From positions 1 through 5,148 of the forward strand of contig JAEZDW010000066.1 of assembly GCA_023417955.1 (NCBI GenBank): 5,148 nt of DNA. The letters run 5' to 3'. The DNA is from Bacteroidota bacterium. GTDB lineage: Bacteria > Bacteroidota > Bacteroidia > Cytophagales > Cyclobacteriaceae. How positions within the stretch are numbered: position 1 is the stretch's first letter; each line of letters begins with the position of its first letter. Positions 1-4,724 of the stretch are shown here, piece after piece. A program made the translations under genes and the position numbers. The notes below the pieces were generated by a model that was not told where the DNA came from, did no database searches, and saw nothing but the letters and a program-made list of their open reading frames with translations.

Positions 1-99
1 GTCGTAGTGTGTATAGCGAAGTTCATTGTCTTTCCAGGTCACTTCCCAGGTGTGGGAACCGTATCCGCCATAGTAAATATAAAACTTCCTGATCCTCAT
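1..99 (-). CDS. Hypothetical protein, N-terminal fragment (runs off the left edge)
   Basis: An open frame begins with ATG at 99 and stays open for 33 codons to the window edge, so only the N-terminus is visible. The peptide begins MRIRKFYIYYGGYGSHTWEV and continues with a Trp/Asp/Asn/Tyr-rich stretch. It has no signal peptide or membrane segment and looks like a small soluble beta-rich protein. I do not recognise the family. The ATG at 99 is chosen because the next upstream ATG in another frame (115) meets a stop after four codons. The codons look like normal coding sequence, but 33 residues are weak evidence. No Shine-Dalgarno sequence and no clear TAnnTTTG promoter are seen upstream. It has the same strand as the TPR gene at 289-1101, but 189 bases of repeat-containing spacer separate them, so cotranscription is doubtful. 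Confidence 0.5.
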   Translation of the reverse strand, partial: MRIRKFYIYYGGYGSHTWEVTWKDNELRYTHYD

Positions 100-202
100 T
101 TTAACTGTGTATCATGATTCGTATCTCGAGTCGCATGGATGCAAGCATACATCGCATAACTCCGCTAATCTGTATGGAGAGCACCATTAGTTCATGAATT
201 CA

Positions 203-240
203 AAAAGTCAGAAATCAGAAATTCCCAAATTAGAAATCAT
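203..240. repeat. AT-rich degenerate heptamer array, left copy
   Basis: From 205 the sequence splits into consecutive 7-base units (aagtcag, aaatcag, aaattcc, caaatta, gaaatca) sharing an 'aaat' core. The stretch 217-238 recurs inverted at 1311-1332 with one mismatch, on the other side of the TPR gene. A related array lies at 1797-1838. Function is unknown. Such heptamers resemble the short tandemly repeated repetitive sequences known from cyanobacterial intergenic DNA. Confidence 0.6.
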
Positions 241-288
241 GTAGCGGCAGCCTCAATTTTGTTTATCAATGTTCATTCGAAGCCGAAC

Positions 289-1101
289 TCATTCATCCCA
301 CTCATACCCATTCTCCTCAGCAAGCTCATAAAACAATTCCGATTCTTCTTCCATATCAAGTTCCTCATAAATCCAGCTCTTGATCGCGTACGCTGTGGCG
401 CATTTTGGATTTATGAAGAGAATCCTGTCGGCGGTGTCGAGGGCTTTGAGGGAGCGACCTGATTTGTGGTATGTGATAGCGAGGTTGAGGTACGATTGTT
501 CTTCGCTGGGTGCTATCGTGATCGCGTGTTGCAGGATAGAAACGGCGGAGTCGTATTTGGCGGTCGATACATAAAGGTGTGCGAGGTTGTTTAGAAAGGT
601 AACGTCGTCTTCGCGGCGGAGTTCAAGGAATGCGATGGCTTCCGGTGTTTTGTCGAGTGTCTTGAGAACGGCGACGTATCGCTCCACGGCGTCCTCATCA
701 TCAGGTGCGTGTACCAGGTAGGCGGCAAGGTCGGCAGACTCGTTGACGTAGTTCTGCTTGCACCGCCAGAGGTCGGAACGAACTGCGAGTAGTCCGTAGC
801 TCTCCGGGGCGAAGGCGATGGCCTGACCGATATAGTAGAATGCTGCGTCGATTTCATTTAGTTCGCGTAAACAGATTGCCTTGATCCAATGCACCGCTGC
901 ACTTTCTTTGTAGCGTTTTTTGAGTTTGAAGATTGTCTTCAATGCATCCTTATACTTATCGTTATCGAGGTGTGCCCAGGCGGCGTTCCAAATAAGGGTG
1001 TCAGTTGCCTTGTAATAGTTGAAAGTGGGGTAGAGATCCTGGGCGGAAATTGTCGTTGTGAGGCAAATCGTTGCAATAAAAAGTAGTGCTATCGTTTTCA
1101 T
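289..1101 (-). CDS. Exported TPR-repeat protein
   Basis: This 270-residue protein has an N-terminal signal peptide: Lys2, a hydrophobic core at about residues 4-18, and a likely signal peptidase I site after TISA (residue 20). It should therefore be periplasmic or outer-membrane associated. The mature part is almost entirely tetratricopeptide repeats of about 34 residues. The clearest are residues 168-201 and 202-235, with the typical N-L-A-x-x-Y, A-x-x-x-x-x-x-A and I-x-P positions. Weaker repeats cover about 35-67, 69-102, 103-136 and 236-268, and the C-terminus is acidic. TPR proteins act as protein-protein scaffolds; no enzyme motif is present and the partner is unknown. Start 1101 is supported by the signal peptide and by a TAnnTTTG promoter element just upstream. 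No neighbour is close enough to form an operon. No T-tract terminator is seen after the stop. Confidence 0.9.
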   Translation of the reverse strand: MKTIALLFIATICLTTTISAQDLYPTFNYYKATDTLIWNAAWAHLDNDKYKDALKTIFKLKKRYKESAAVHWIKAICLRELNEIDAAFYYIGQAIAFAPESYGLLAVRSDLWRCKQNYVNESADLAAYLVHAPDDEDAVERYVAVLKTLDKTPEAIAFLELRREDDVTFLNNLAHLYVSTAKYDSAVSILQHAITIAPSEEQSYLNLAITYHKSGRSLKALDTADRILFINPKCATAYAIKSWIYEELDMEEESELFYELAEENGYEWDE

Positions 1102-1105
1102 GGTT

Positions 1106-1113
1106 CAAAGGTA
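1106..1113 (-). promoter_or_regulatory. Bacteroidota -7 promoter element (TACCTTTG) of the TPR gene
   Basis: Read on the minus strand, TACCTTTG matches the Bacteroidota -7 consensus TAnnTTTG exactly. Its last base is only four bases from the ATG at 1101. Transcription in this phylum starts a few bases after this motif, so the mRNA would start at or within a base or two of the start codon. A TTTGAC about 24 bases further upstream is a possible, rather distant -33 element. Confidence 0.6.
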
Positions 1114-1186
1114 GGGAGCGGGAGTGACAGGTGATGTCAAAGTTAATTTGAGATTGCTTCGGTTGAGTTTATTTCCGTGGCAGCAA

Positions 1187-1204
1187 GCTGCGAGCGCTGC
1201 GAGC
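1187..1204. repeat. Tandem pair of GCTGCGAGC
   Basis: The nonamer GCTGCGAGC occurs twice back to back (1187-1195 and 1196-1204), preceded by a related 'gcagca' and followed by 'tttggcc'. It resembles a short fragment of AGCTGCG-type degenerate repeats. No function can be assigned. Confidence 0.5.
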
Positions 1205-1310
1205 TTTGGCCTGCATGTTTGGTTTGTGCAAACTTAATTGGTGGCGCTTTGTGTGGTAGGGGGTAGGTTTAACTGCAGGGGCCAATGATGATGAGATAAC
1301 GTCTCCGATC

Positions 1311-1338
1311 GATTTATAATTTGGGAATTTCTAATTTT
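1311..1338. repeat. Right copy of the AT-rich inverted repeat
   Basis: Positions 1311-1332 are the reverse complement of 217-238 with a single mismatch (1316 against 233). The shared core is the 16-mer TAATTTGGGAATTTCT (1317-1332). The copy continues into a further related unit, 'aattttta'. With the left copy it brackets the TPR gene in inverted orientation. Confidence 0.65.
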
Positions 1339-1443
1339 TAATGGATCGGCGTGTTGCTGAATCGCAGAGCAGCCATTCGGTCGTAATCGTTAATGAACGA
1401 AAACTGCTATGATTTTGATTTTTCGTTTAAACTCCACCGCGCA

Positions 1444-1462
1444 CCCCTGACCCCTAAAGGGG
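1444..1462. repeat. CCCCT..AGGGG palindromic element
   Basis: CCCCT (1451-1455) and AGGGG (1458-1462) form a five-pair palindrome, preceded by another CCCCT at 1444-1448. I recall similar 'CCCCTAACCCC..AAGGGG' sequences as frequent in Bacteroidota spacers. It is too short and lacks a T-tract, so I do not call it a terminator. Confidence 0.4.
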
Positions 1463-1554
1463 ACAACCGCACAGTGAGGCTACCGTTTTGCGTGACAGTG
1501 CGAGAGAGATAAAGGTTACCATTCTGCACGTTGAGTCCTACAATCAAAAAAAAT

Positions 1555-1599
1555 CTCTGCGAACCTCAGCGACTCCCCGCCTCTGCGGTGTCTGCATTT
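1555..1599. repeat. Degenerate CTCTGCG nonamer array
   Basis: The stretch divides into five 9-base units: ctctgcgaa, cctcagcga, ctccccgcc, tctgcggtg and tctgcattt. All but the third share a (C)TCNGC core. The array is preceded by an A-tract (about 1546-1553). It is a third short-repeat family, distinct from the two heptamer families. Comparable 'CTCTGCG...CTCTGCGG' strings are, to my knowledge, widespread in intergenic DNA of several phyla. Function unknown. Confidence 0.5.
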
Positions 1600-1663
1600 T
1601 AACTCACTTCAATCAGCAGAAAATTTCTATCTTCCACCATTATTCACTTAAACCAAAAAGACC

Positions 1664-1801
1664 ATGCTCAGTTTATTAATCACCGTTGCAACATCAGTCA
1701 TCCTTTCATTTGCTCCCGCGCCTGAACAGAGTACGACTTCGTCGGCTATGGGAGAAGGGGTTTATGCAGGAACTGGTGGAGGCGGAACGAAGGGAGTCTG
1801 A
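1664..1801 (+). CDS. Candidate small exported Gly-rich peptide (45 aa)
   Basis: An ATG at 1664 opens a 45-codon frame ending at TGA 1799-1801. Residues 2-17 form a hydrophobic segment (LSLLITVATSVILSFA), a possible signal peptide with cleavage near the Ala/Pro run (about 18-20), or a membrane anchor. A Ser/Thr-rich linker follows, then a Gly-rich tail, GEGVYAGTGGGGTKGV. I do not recognise the family. Supporting points: the A-rich leader 'aaaccaaaaagacc' just before the ATG is typical of Bacteroidota start sites, and a strong intrinsic terminator in the same direction lies 47 bases downstream with no other gene to serve. A near-match to the promoter motif, TATCTTCC (1628-1635), is upstream. 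Against it are the small size and the absence of Shine-Dalgarno, homologue or partner gene. The stop codon lies at the edge of a heptamer array. It could be a secreted peptide, a membrane microprotein, or the remnant of a longer gene. Confidence 0.5.
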   Translation: MLSLLITVATSVILSFAPAPEQSTTSSAMGEGVYAGTGGGGTKGV

Positions 1802-1838
1802 ATTTCTAATTAGAAAATTTCTAATTTCTGATTGAGGA
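1797..1838. repeat. AT-rich degenerate heptamer array, third copy
   Basis: Consecutive 7-base units tctgaat, ttctaat, tagaaaa, tttctaa, tttctga and ttgagga are variants of the 'aatttct' unit also seen at 203-240 (inverted) and 1311-1338. The array lies between the stop codon of the small peptide gene and its terminator, so it would be part of that mRNA's 3' end. Confidence 0.55.
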
Positions 1839-1848
1839 ATTCGCGATG

Positions 1849-1885
1849 GAAGGCAGGCGCGATGAAGTGCCTGCCTTCGCTTTTT
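1849..1885 (+). terminator. Intrinsic terminator after the small peptide gene
   Basis: A perfect 10-base-pair stem, GAAGGCAGGC (1849-1858) with GCCTGCCTTC (1869-1878), closes a 10-base loop and is followed by GC and five T residues (1881-1885). This is a textbook rho-independent terminator for plus-strand transcription. The only plus-strand gene candidate it can serve is the 45-codon frame ending at 1801. On the minus strand no T-tract follows, so it is not predicted to end the chrA message. Confidence 0.8.
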
Positions 1886-1918
1886 AGGTTGCGTTTCCGA
1901 ATACGCGATTCTTCGCGT

Positions 1919-1939
1919 GCACATGCGAGGCGCATGTGC
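1919..1939. other. Perfect 9-bp hairpin downstream of chrA
   Basis: GCACATGCG (1919-1927) and CGCATGTGC (1931-1939) pair perfectly around a 3-base AGG loop. It lies 48 bases beyond the chrA stop on the minus strand, where it could slow or protect the 3' end of that message. No T-tract follows in either direction, so it is not a standard intrinsic terminator. Confidence 0.5.
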
Positions 1940-1986
1940 CGCTCAGAATGGAGGAAGAGTGGTGGGCACGGAAGATTGTATGGCTG

Positions 1987-3105
1987 CTATACGAATGATA
2001 ACAAATACCCAAGTGCAGCACCACCAATTACGATCAACGCAGAGTTCACTTTCCTGAAATAAAACGTCACCACAAAACTCACCATTGCTATTGTAATCGT
2101 GCGCCAGTCAAGAAGGGTTTCGCGACTCATTTCGATGACGACGGCGACGATGATGGCAATGGAAACGACGTTAACCGTGTCGAGAAATGCGGACATTACC
2201 GGTGACTTCCTCAGCTTTGGTATAATAGGATTTGAAAATGCCACGAAGATGAATGATGGCAGAAATATTCCCACCGTTGCCGCTACAGCTCCGTAGACTC
2301 CGCCAATCTGCCAGCCTATAAATGTAGCTGATGAAAACACTGGCCCAGGTGTGAATTGTCCGACGGCAATGGCATCGATAAGCTGTTGCTTTGAAAGGAG
2401 TCCACGGTTGACAAGCTCTGCATCCAGGAACGCAAACAATACATAGCCGCTGCCATAGAGTATTGCACCTATCTTGACAAATGTTAAAAAGATTTGCCAG
2501 CTTGAAATCTCGCGTACTGCCGGACTCAGGAGAGCCAGGGGAATTATGGACGATAGCCTGTTACGTTTTGCAATTAAGTAAATCAGCACACCGATTGCAC
2601 CACCGCCGAAGAGCACGTATATCTCATTTACGCCGAGCAACGTAACAATCAATGCGACTACACCCAGCGTTGCAAGCATCCATGACTTCACTGCTTTCTT
2701 CCCGAGGGAAATCATCGTTGAAAAGATAATGGCGATGATGGCGGGTTTGATCCCGTAAATGAAACGTTGCACATTGGGCAGTGATCCATACTGTTCATAA
2801 GCCCACGCAATGATGCCGGTGATAACAACAGCCGGGAAAATGAAACATGCACCGGCAACAATGAGTCCTTTCCAACCGGCGCGCTCATGACCACAGTGCA
2901 TTGTCATTTCCGTAGAGTTCGGACCGGGAATCAGGTTGGTGGCGCCAACCAGATCGAGGAAGTGTTCACCGGAAATCCACTTGCGCTTCTTTACGATTTC
3001 GTCCTCCATCATAGAGATGTGCGCTGCCGGTCCGCCGAAGGCAATGCACCCGAGCCGGAAAAATACGAGGGCGACTTCTTTGAGATGGGAAGAGTCATGA
3101 ACCAT
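1987..3105 (-). CDS. chrA: Chromate transporter, ChrA (CHR) family, two-domain form
   Basis: This 372-residue integral membrane protein has the length and internal duplication of full-length two-domain CHR transporters, which export chromate from the cytoplasm through the inner membrane. The N-terminal half carries the family signature: FGGP (23-26) followed by AHISMMEDE and a basic-Trp segment (KKRKW, 39-43), then NLIPGPNSTEM (57-67). The C-terminal half repeats the pattern as YGSGYV (217-222) and AVGQFTPGPVFSS (247-259), then FLPSF (281-285). Hydrophobic segments fill the rest. Start 3105 is needed to keep the first conserved segment. There is no Shine-Dalgarno sequence, and the nearest promoter-like motif is an imperfect TATTATTG (3126-3133, minus). 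The gene stands alone with no chrB or other chromate-responsive regulator nearby. Family membership is firm; chromate as the real substrate is inferred, since many CHR members are untested and sulfate or another oxyanion is possible. Confidence 0.92.
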   Translation of the reverse strand: MVHDSSHLKEVALVFFRLGCIAFGGPAAHISMMEDEIVKKRKWISGEHFLDLVGATNLIPGPNSTEMTMHCGHERAGWKGLIVAGACFIFPAVVITGIIAWAYEQYGSLPNVQRFIYGIKPAIIAIIFSTMISLGKKAVKSWMLATLGVVALIVTLLGVNEIYVLFGGGAIGVLIYLIAKRNRLSSIIPLALLSPAVREISSWQIFLTFVKIGAILYGSGYVLFAFLDAELVNRGLLSKQQLIDAIAVGQFTPGPVFSSATFIGWQIGGVYGAVAATVGIFLPSFIFVAFSNPIIPKLRKSPVMSAFLDTVNVVSIAIIVAVVIEMSRETLLDWRTITIAMVSFVVTFYFRKVNSALIVIGGAALGYLLSFV

Positions 3106-3155
3106 GGAGGTGCTTCGTCAAAACACAATAATACGAGAAAATGAATTGCGTTCAG

Positions 3156-3183
3156 CAGCTGGCAACTGGCTTCTGGCACATGG
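3156..3183. repeat. CNNCTGG heptamer array, first copy
   Basis: Four consecutive heptamers: cagctgg, caactgg, cttctgg and cacatgg. Three fit CNNCTGG exactly and the fourth differs by one base. The unit pair caactgg/cttctgg also occurs in the second array at 3339-3366, in the opposite order. Confidence 0.75.
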
Positions 3184-3331
3184 CGGAATGAAAGAGGGAG
3201 CCGGTCCTATCGATGAAGCTTGTTAGAACTGCGCGCAGGTCCCGTAAGGGAATAAAAGGGTGCGGGAGGAACTCGAATGATTGAGGGCGTAAACCGCGAT
3301 GCAAGAAACTGAAATGATGGTAAGGCGCTTC

Positions 3332-3366
3332 TGCCAGGCCTCTGGCTTCTGGCAACTGGCCTCTGG
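3332..3366. repeat. CNNCTGG heptamer array, second copy
   Basis: Four exact CNNCTGG heptamers in a row (cctctgg, cttctgg, caactgg, cctctgg; 3339-3366), preceded by a degenerate unit, tgccagg (3332-3338). Same orientation as the array at 3156-3183. Confidence 0.75.
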
Positions 3367-3452
3367 ATGGTTCAGTCTCAACTTAGGCGGTTGTGTTTCT
3401 TACGAGGTTATTTCATAAGGGCAGAAAGACGCAATGGGGTACGGGGAGTAGG

Positions 3453-3531
3453 GATTCGCAGAATGATTATGATAGGCTTTGAGGATTCGGCCATCAAACG
3501 AATCCTCAAAGTTATACCAATCTGCGAAATC
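3453..3531. repeat. Nested inverted repeat, possible terminator of the SRPBCC operon
   Basis: An inner perfect 13-bp stem, CTTTGAGGATTCG (3477-3489) with CGAATCCTCAAAG (3499-3511), closes a 9-base loop. An outer 8-bp stem, TTCGCAGA (3455-3462) with TCTGCGAA (3521-3528), encloses it and can extend by two pairs past a bulged base. The structure starts three bases after the stop codon of the SRPBCC lipoprotein gene on the minus strand, so it would form at the 3' end of that operon's mRNA. No T-tract follows, so it may stabilise the end or work as a non-canonical terminator rather than an intrinsic one. Confidence 0.6.
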
Positions 3532-3533
3532 AT

Positions 3534-4145
3534 TTAATCAGTGGTTAGTCCCCACTTCTGGGCAAGTTCGGCATTGAAGCCGTCTTTGTCTTTCGGATTA
3601 GGATTGCCCGTGCCTGTATCGACGTAATTCTTAAGGCTGTTGTTGATGTATCCACTCCAGGCGTCGTTGCAAACCTGATAACATTCGTATTCCGGTACAA
3701 GACCTTCATGCGTAAAGCGTACCTCAGTAGCATTGCCGTTTTCTGTAATGTCGAAAATCAACCTGGTGTTTACCCATTCCGACTGATCCTTGATAAAGTT
3801 AAACTGATTCTCTACTACCTGATATACCAGCTTCGTTTCCGGCACGGCTTCAATAAGTTTAAGTTTGCACAAGTGTATATCCTTGTAGTGATAGAAGAAC
3901 GTCTCATTAAGTCGATCCGTGTTTCCTTCGATATCCTCGCTCCACCAGCCTCTGAAGTTTTTGATGGCGTCAAATGTTTCGGTGGCCGATTTGCTCACAA
4001 GAATCGTGGCAGTAAAACTTTTACTTTGGTCTGGCGCTGTTGTTTCTGTTTGATTCATAGCAGATGTTTCGTTTGAAGTTGTGTTACAGTTCGTCATCAA
4101 TACGACTGACATTAGTGTTATTAACAATGTGTTTTTTGTTTTCAT
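3534..4145 (-). CDS. SRPBCC-domain lipoprotein (AHSA1/START-like fold)
   Basis: This 203-residue protein begins with a lipoprotein-type signal: Lys2/Lys4, a hydrophobic stretch at 6-17 and Cys20 in LMTNC. Asn before the Cys is an unusual lipobox position, so lipidation is likely but not certain. A Thr/Ser/Asn-rich linker (21-41) leads to an SRPBCC helix-grip domain (about 42-178), as in AHSA1-like proteins: FRGWW (64-68), ID/EG-T-D-LN (72-80), TEVRFTHEGL (140-149) and ECYQVC (154-159). The C-terminal end (175-203) extends past the cytoplasmic paralogue. SRPBCC domains bind hydrophobic ligands or client proteins in a deep pocket; the ligand is unknown. Its ATG is 9 bases after the stop of the paralogous gene at 4155-4598, so the two form an operon and probably arose by duplication. 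An exported SRPBCC domain on a membrane anchor is uncommon. Without the lipobox it would still be a secreted or membrane-anchored protein. Confidence 0.88.
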   Translation of the reverse strand: MKTKNTLLITLMSVVLMTNCNTTSNETSAMNQTETTAPDQSKSFTATILVSKSATETFDAIKNFRGWWSEDIEGNTDRLNETFFYHYKDIHLCKLKLIEAVPETKLVYQVVENQFNFIKDQSEWVNTRLIFDITENGNATEVRFTHEGLVPEYECYQVCNDAWSGYINNSLKNYVDTGTGNPNPKDKDGFNAELAQKWGLTTD

Positions 4146-4154
4146 AAAATGGCG

Positions 4155-4598
4155 TCAGATTGTTTTTTCCGTATTAAGCAATGGAATCAACTTCTCCCGG
4201 AGATATTGTTGCCAGGATGTCGAGCAGGAATCGTAACATTCAAACCGGGGATTCAAGCCTTCGTGCGTAAACCGCACTTCGGTCTTATCACCCCTTTTTG
4301 AGATATCGAAGATGATCTTCGTGCCTTCCCATTCATCGGTATTTTCAATATAGCTGAGTCTGCCTTCGGTCACCAGCCATACAACCTTTTGGCCAGGCAC
4401 CAACTCAATTAACTTCTGTTTTGAGTAGTGTGCGCCTGCGGCAGCCACAAATGTGAATTCCTTATTAAGTTTGTCCGTCTCTCCATCAATCTCCTCTGCA
4501 AAGAGCCCCTGCCACCAGCGGCGCACATTTGTGACAGTCCGGAATACTTCGTTTGGTGATTGATTCACCTGGAATACTGTTGTGAAATCTTTAGCCAT
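4155..4598 (-). CDS. SRPBCC-domain protein (AHSA1/START-like), cytoplasmic
   Basis: This 147-residue protein is a single SRPBCC domain without signal peptide. Visible family features are the N-terminal strand FTTVFQV followed by a helix with VRRWW (25-29), then IDGETDKLN (37-45), KLIELVPGQKVVWLV (62-76), TEVRFTHEGL (106-115) and ECYDSC (120-125) before the long C-terminal helix. It shares ten identical residues in a row (TEVRFTHEGL) and the E-C-Y-x-x-C motif with the lipoprotein encoded just downstream. Its C-terminus ends soon after the last helix. These domains are loosely annotated as Activator of Hsp90 ATPase homolog 1-like, but bacterial members are mostly of unknown function, with ligand or polyketide binding as alternatives. 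It is first in the two-gene operon, starts at 4598 after an A-rich leader without Shine-Dalgarno, and diverges from the GlxA-type regulator at 4749. Confidence 0.9.
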   Translation of the reverse strand: MAKDFTTVFQVNQSPNEVFRTVTNVRRWWQGLFAEEIDGETDKLNKEFTFVAAAGAHYSKQKLIELVPGQKVVWLVTEGRLSYIENTDEWEGTKIIFDISKRGDKTEVRFTHEGLNPRFECYDSCSTSWQQYLREKLIPLLNTEKTI

Positions 4599-4644
4599 AT
4601 CTGATTTGTTTGTATTAGTGAATGTTTTCGTTATTGGTGCTTTG

Positions 4645-4652
4645 CAAAACTA
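4645..4652 (-). promoter_or_regulatory. Putative -7 promoter element (TAGTTTTG) of the SRPBCC operon
   Basis: On the minus strand TAGTTTTG matches TAnnTTTG exactly, about 46 bases upstream of the ATG at 4598. No TTTG-like -33 element is present at the expected distance, which fits a promoter that needs an activator. An octamer of the putative operator (GTGTCATT, 4662-4669) lies just upstream. Confidence 0.5.
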
Positions 4653-4661
4653 ATGCGTGAG

Positions 4662-4721
4662 GTGTCATTTCCCGGGTGGCTAAATAGACATTCATGTGGG
4701 TGGATTTAGACACGTGTCATT
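4662..4721. promoter_or_regulatory. Putative operator cluster of the GlxA-type regulator
   Basis: Three short motifs each occur twice within 60 bases: GTGTCATT (4662-4669 and 4714-4721, 52 bases apart), GGGTGG (4674-4679 and 4698-4703) and TAGACA (4685-4690 and 4707-4712, 22 bases apart). The last copy is part of a perfect 10-base palindrome, GACACGTGTC (4709-4718). Spacings near whole helical turns and the location between two divergent promoters suit an AraC-type dimer. Binding is inferred. Confidence 0.5.
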
Positions 4722-4724
4722 GCT

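Larger units (their letters stand above)
1102..1663. other. Long spacer without a convincing gene
   Basis: I see no gene in this 560-base stretch. It holds the promoter of the TPR gene (1106-1113), a tandem pair of GCTGCGAGC nonamers (1187-1204), the right copy of the 22-base inverted repeat (1311-1332), an AACGAAAA/TTTTCGTT stem (1396-1403 with 1420-1427), a CCCCT-AA-AGGGG palindrome (1451-1462) and an array of CTCTGCG-like units (1555-1599). Short open frames here run through these repeats and have no coding character. The spacer looks like a collecting ground for repetitive elements. Confidence 0.6.
3106..3533. other. Non-coding spacer between chrA and the SRPBCC operon
   Basis: I see no gene in this 428-base stretch. 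It contains the chrA leader, two CNNCTGG heptamer arrays (3156-3183 and 3339-3366) in the same orientation with about 155 bases between them, and a large nested inverted repeat (3453-3531). A minus-strand open frame (3152-3355) crosses the inter-array segment, but both its ends lie inside the repeats and its protein has no recognisable features, so I treat it as non-coding. Confidence 0.6.

Noticed and set aside
217..1332. Insertion sequence or transposon bounded by the 22-base inverted repeats
   Set aside because: The enclosed gene encodes a TPR protein, not a transposase, and no target-site duplication is seen at the outer ends. A third related copy outside argues for a dispersed repeat family.
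1396..1427. AACGAAAA/TTTTCGTT stem as a terminator
   Set aside because: The stem is AT-rich, the loop is 16 bases, and no T-tract follows the stem. No gene ends nearby.
1488..1679. A 63-codon plus-strand open frame upstream of the small peptide
   Set aside because: It translates the CTCTGCG array and A-tract, ends just inside the better-supported 1664 frame, and lacks domain features.
1706..1924. A 72-codon minus-strand open frame opposite the small peptide gene
   Set aside because: Part of it translates the heptamer array (SEIRNFLIRNS), and it runs antisense through the terminator hairpin. It has the look of repeat-derived translation.
1832..2062. A 76-codon plus-strand open frame overlapping the end of chrA
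   Set aside because: It crosses the terminator and second hairpin and then runs antisense into chrA; Arg-rich shadow translation.
3184..3331. tRNA or structured small RNA between the heptamer arrays
   Set aside because: Only a 4-bp TCCC/GGGA stem is obvious. No cloverleaf, anticodon arm or T-loop sequence could be assembled.
3152..3355. A 67-codon minus-strand open frame in the spacer upstream of chrA
   Set aside because: Both ends lie in CNNCTGG heptamer arrays, the protein has no recognisable domain or signal, and no promoter or start context is visible. Most likely non-coding.
3156..3366. CRISPR array
   Set aside because: The units are 7-base tandem repeats without 20-40-base spacers, and no cas gene is present.
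3708..4076. A 122-codon plus-strand open frame antisense to the SRPBCC lipoprotein gene
   Set aside because: It lies wholly opposite a well-supported gene with conserved family motifs, and its own protein is Phe/Cys-rich without a recognisable domain.
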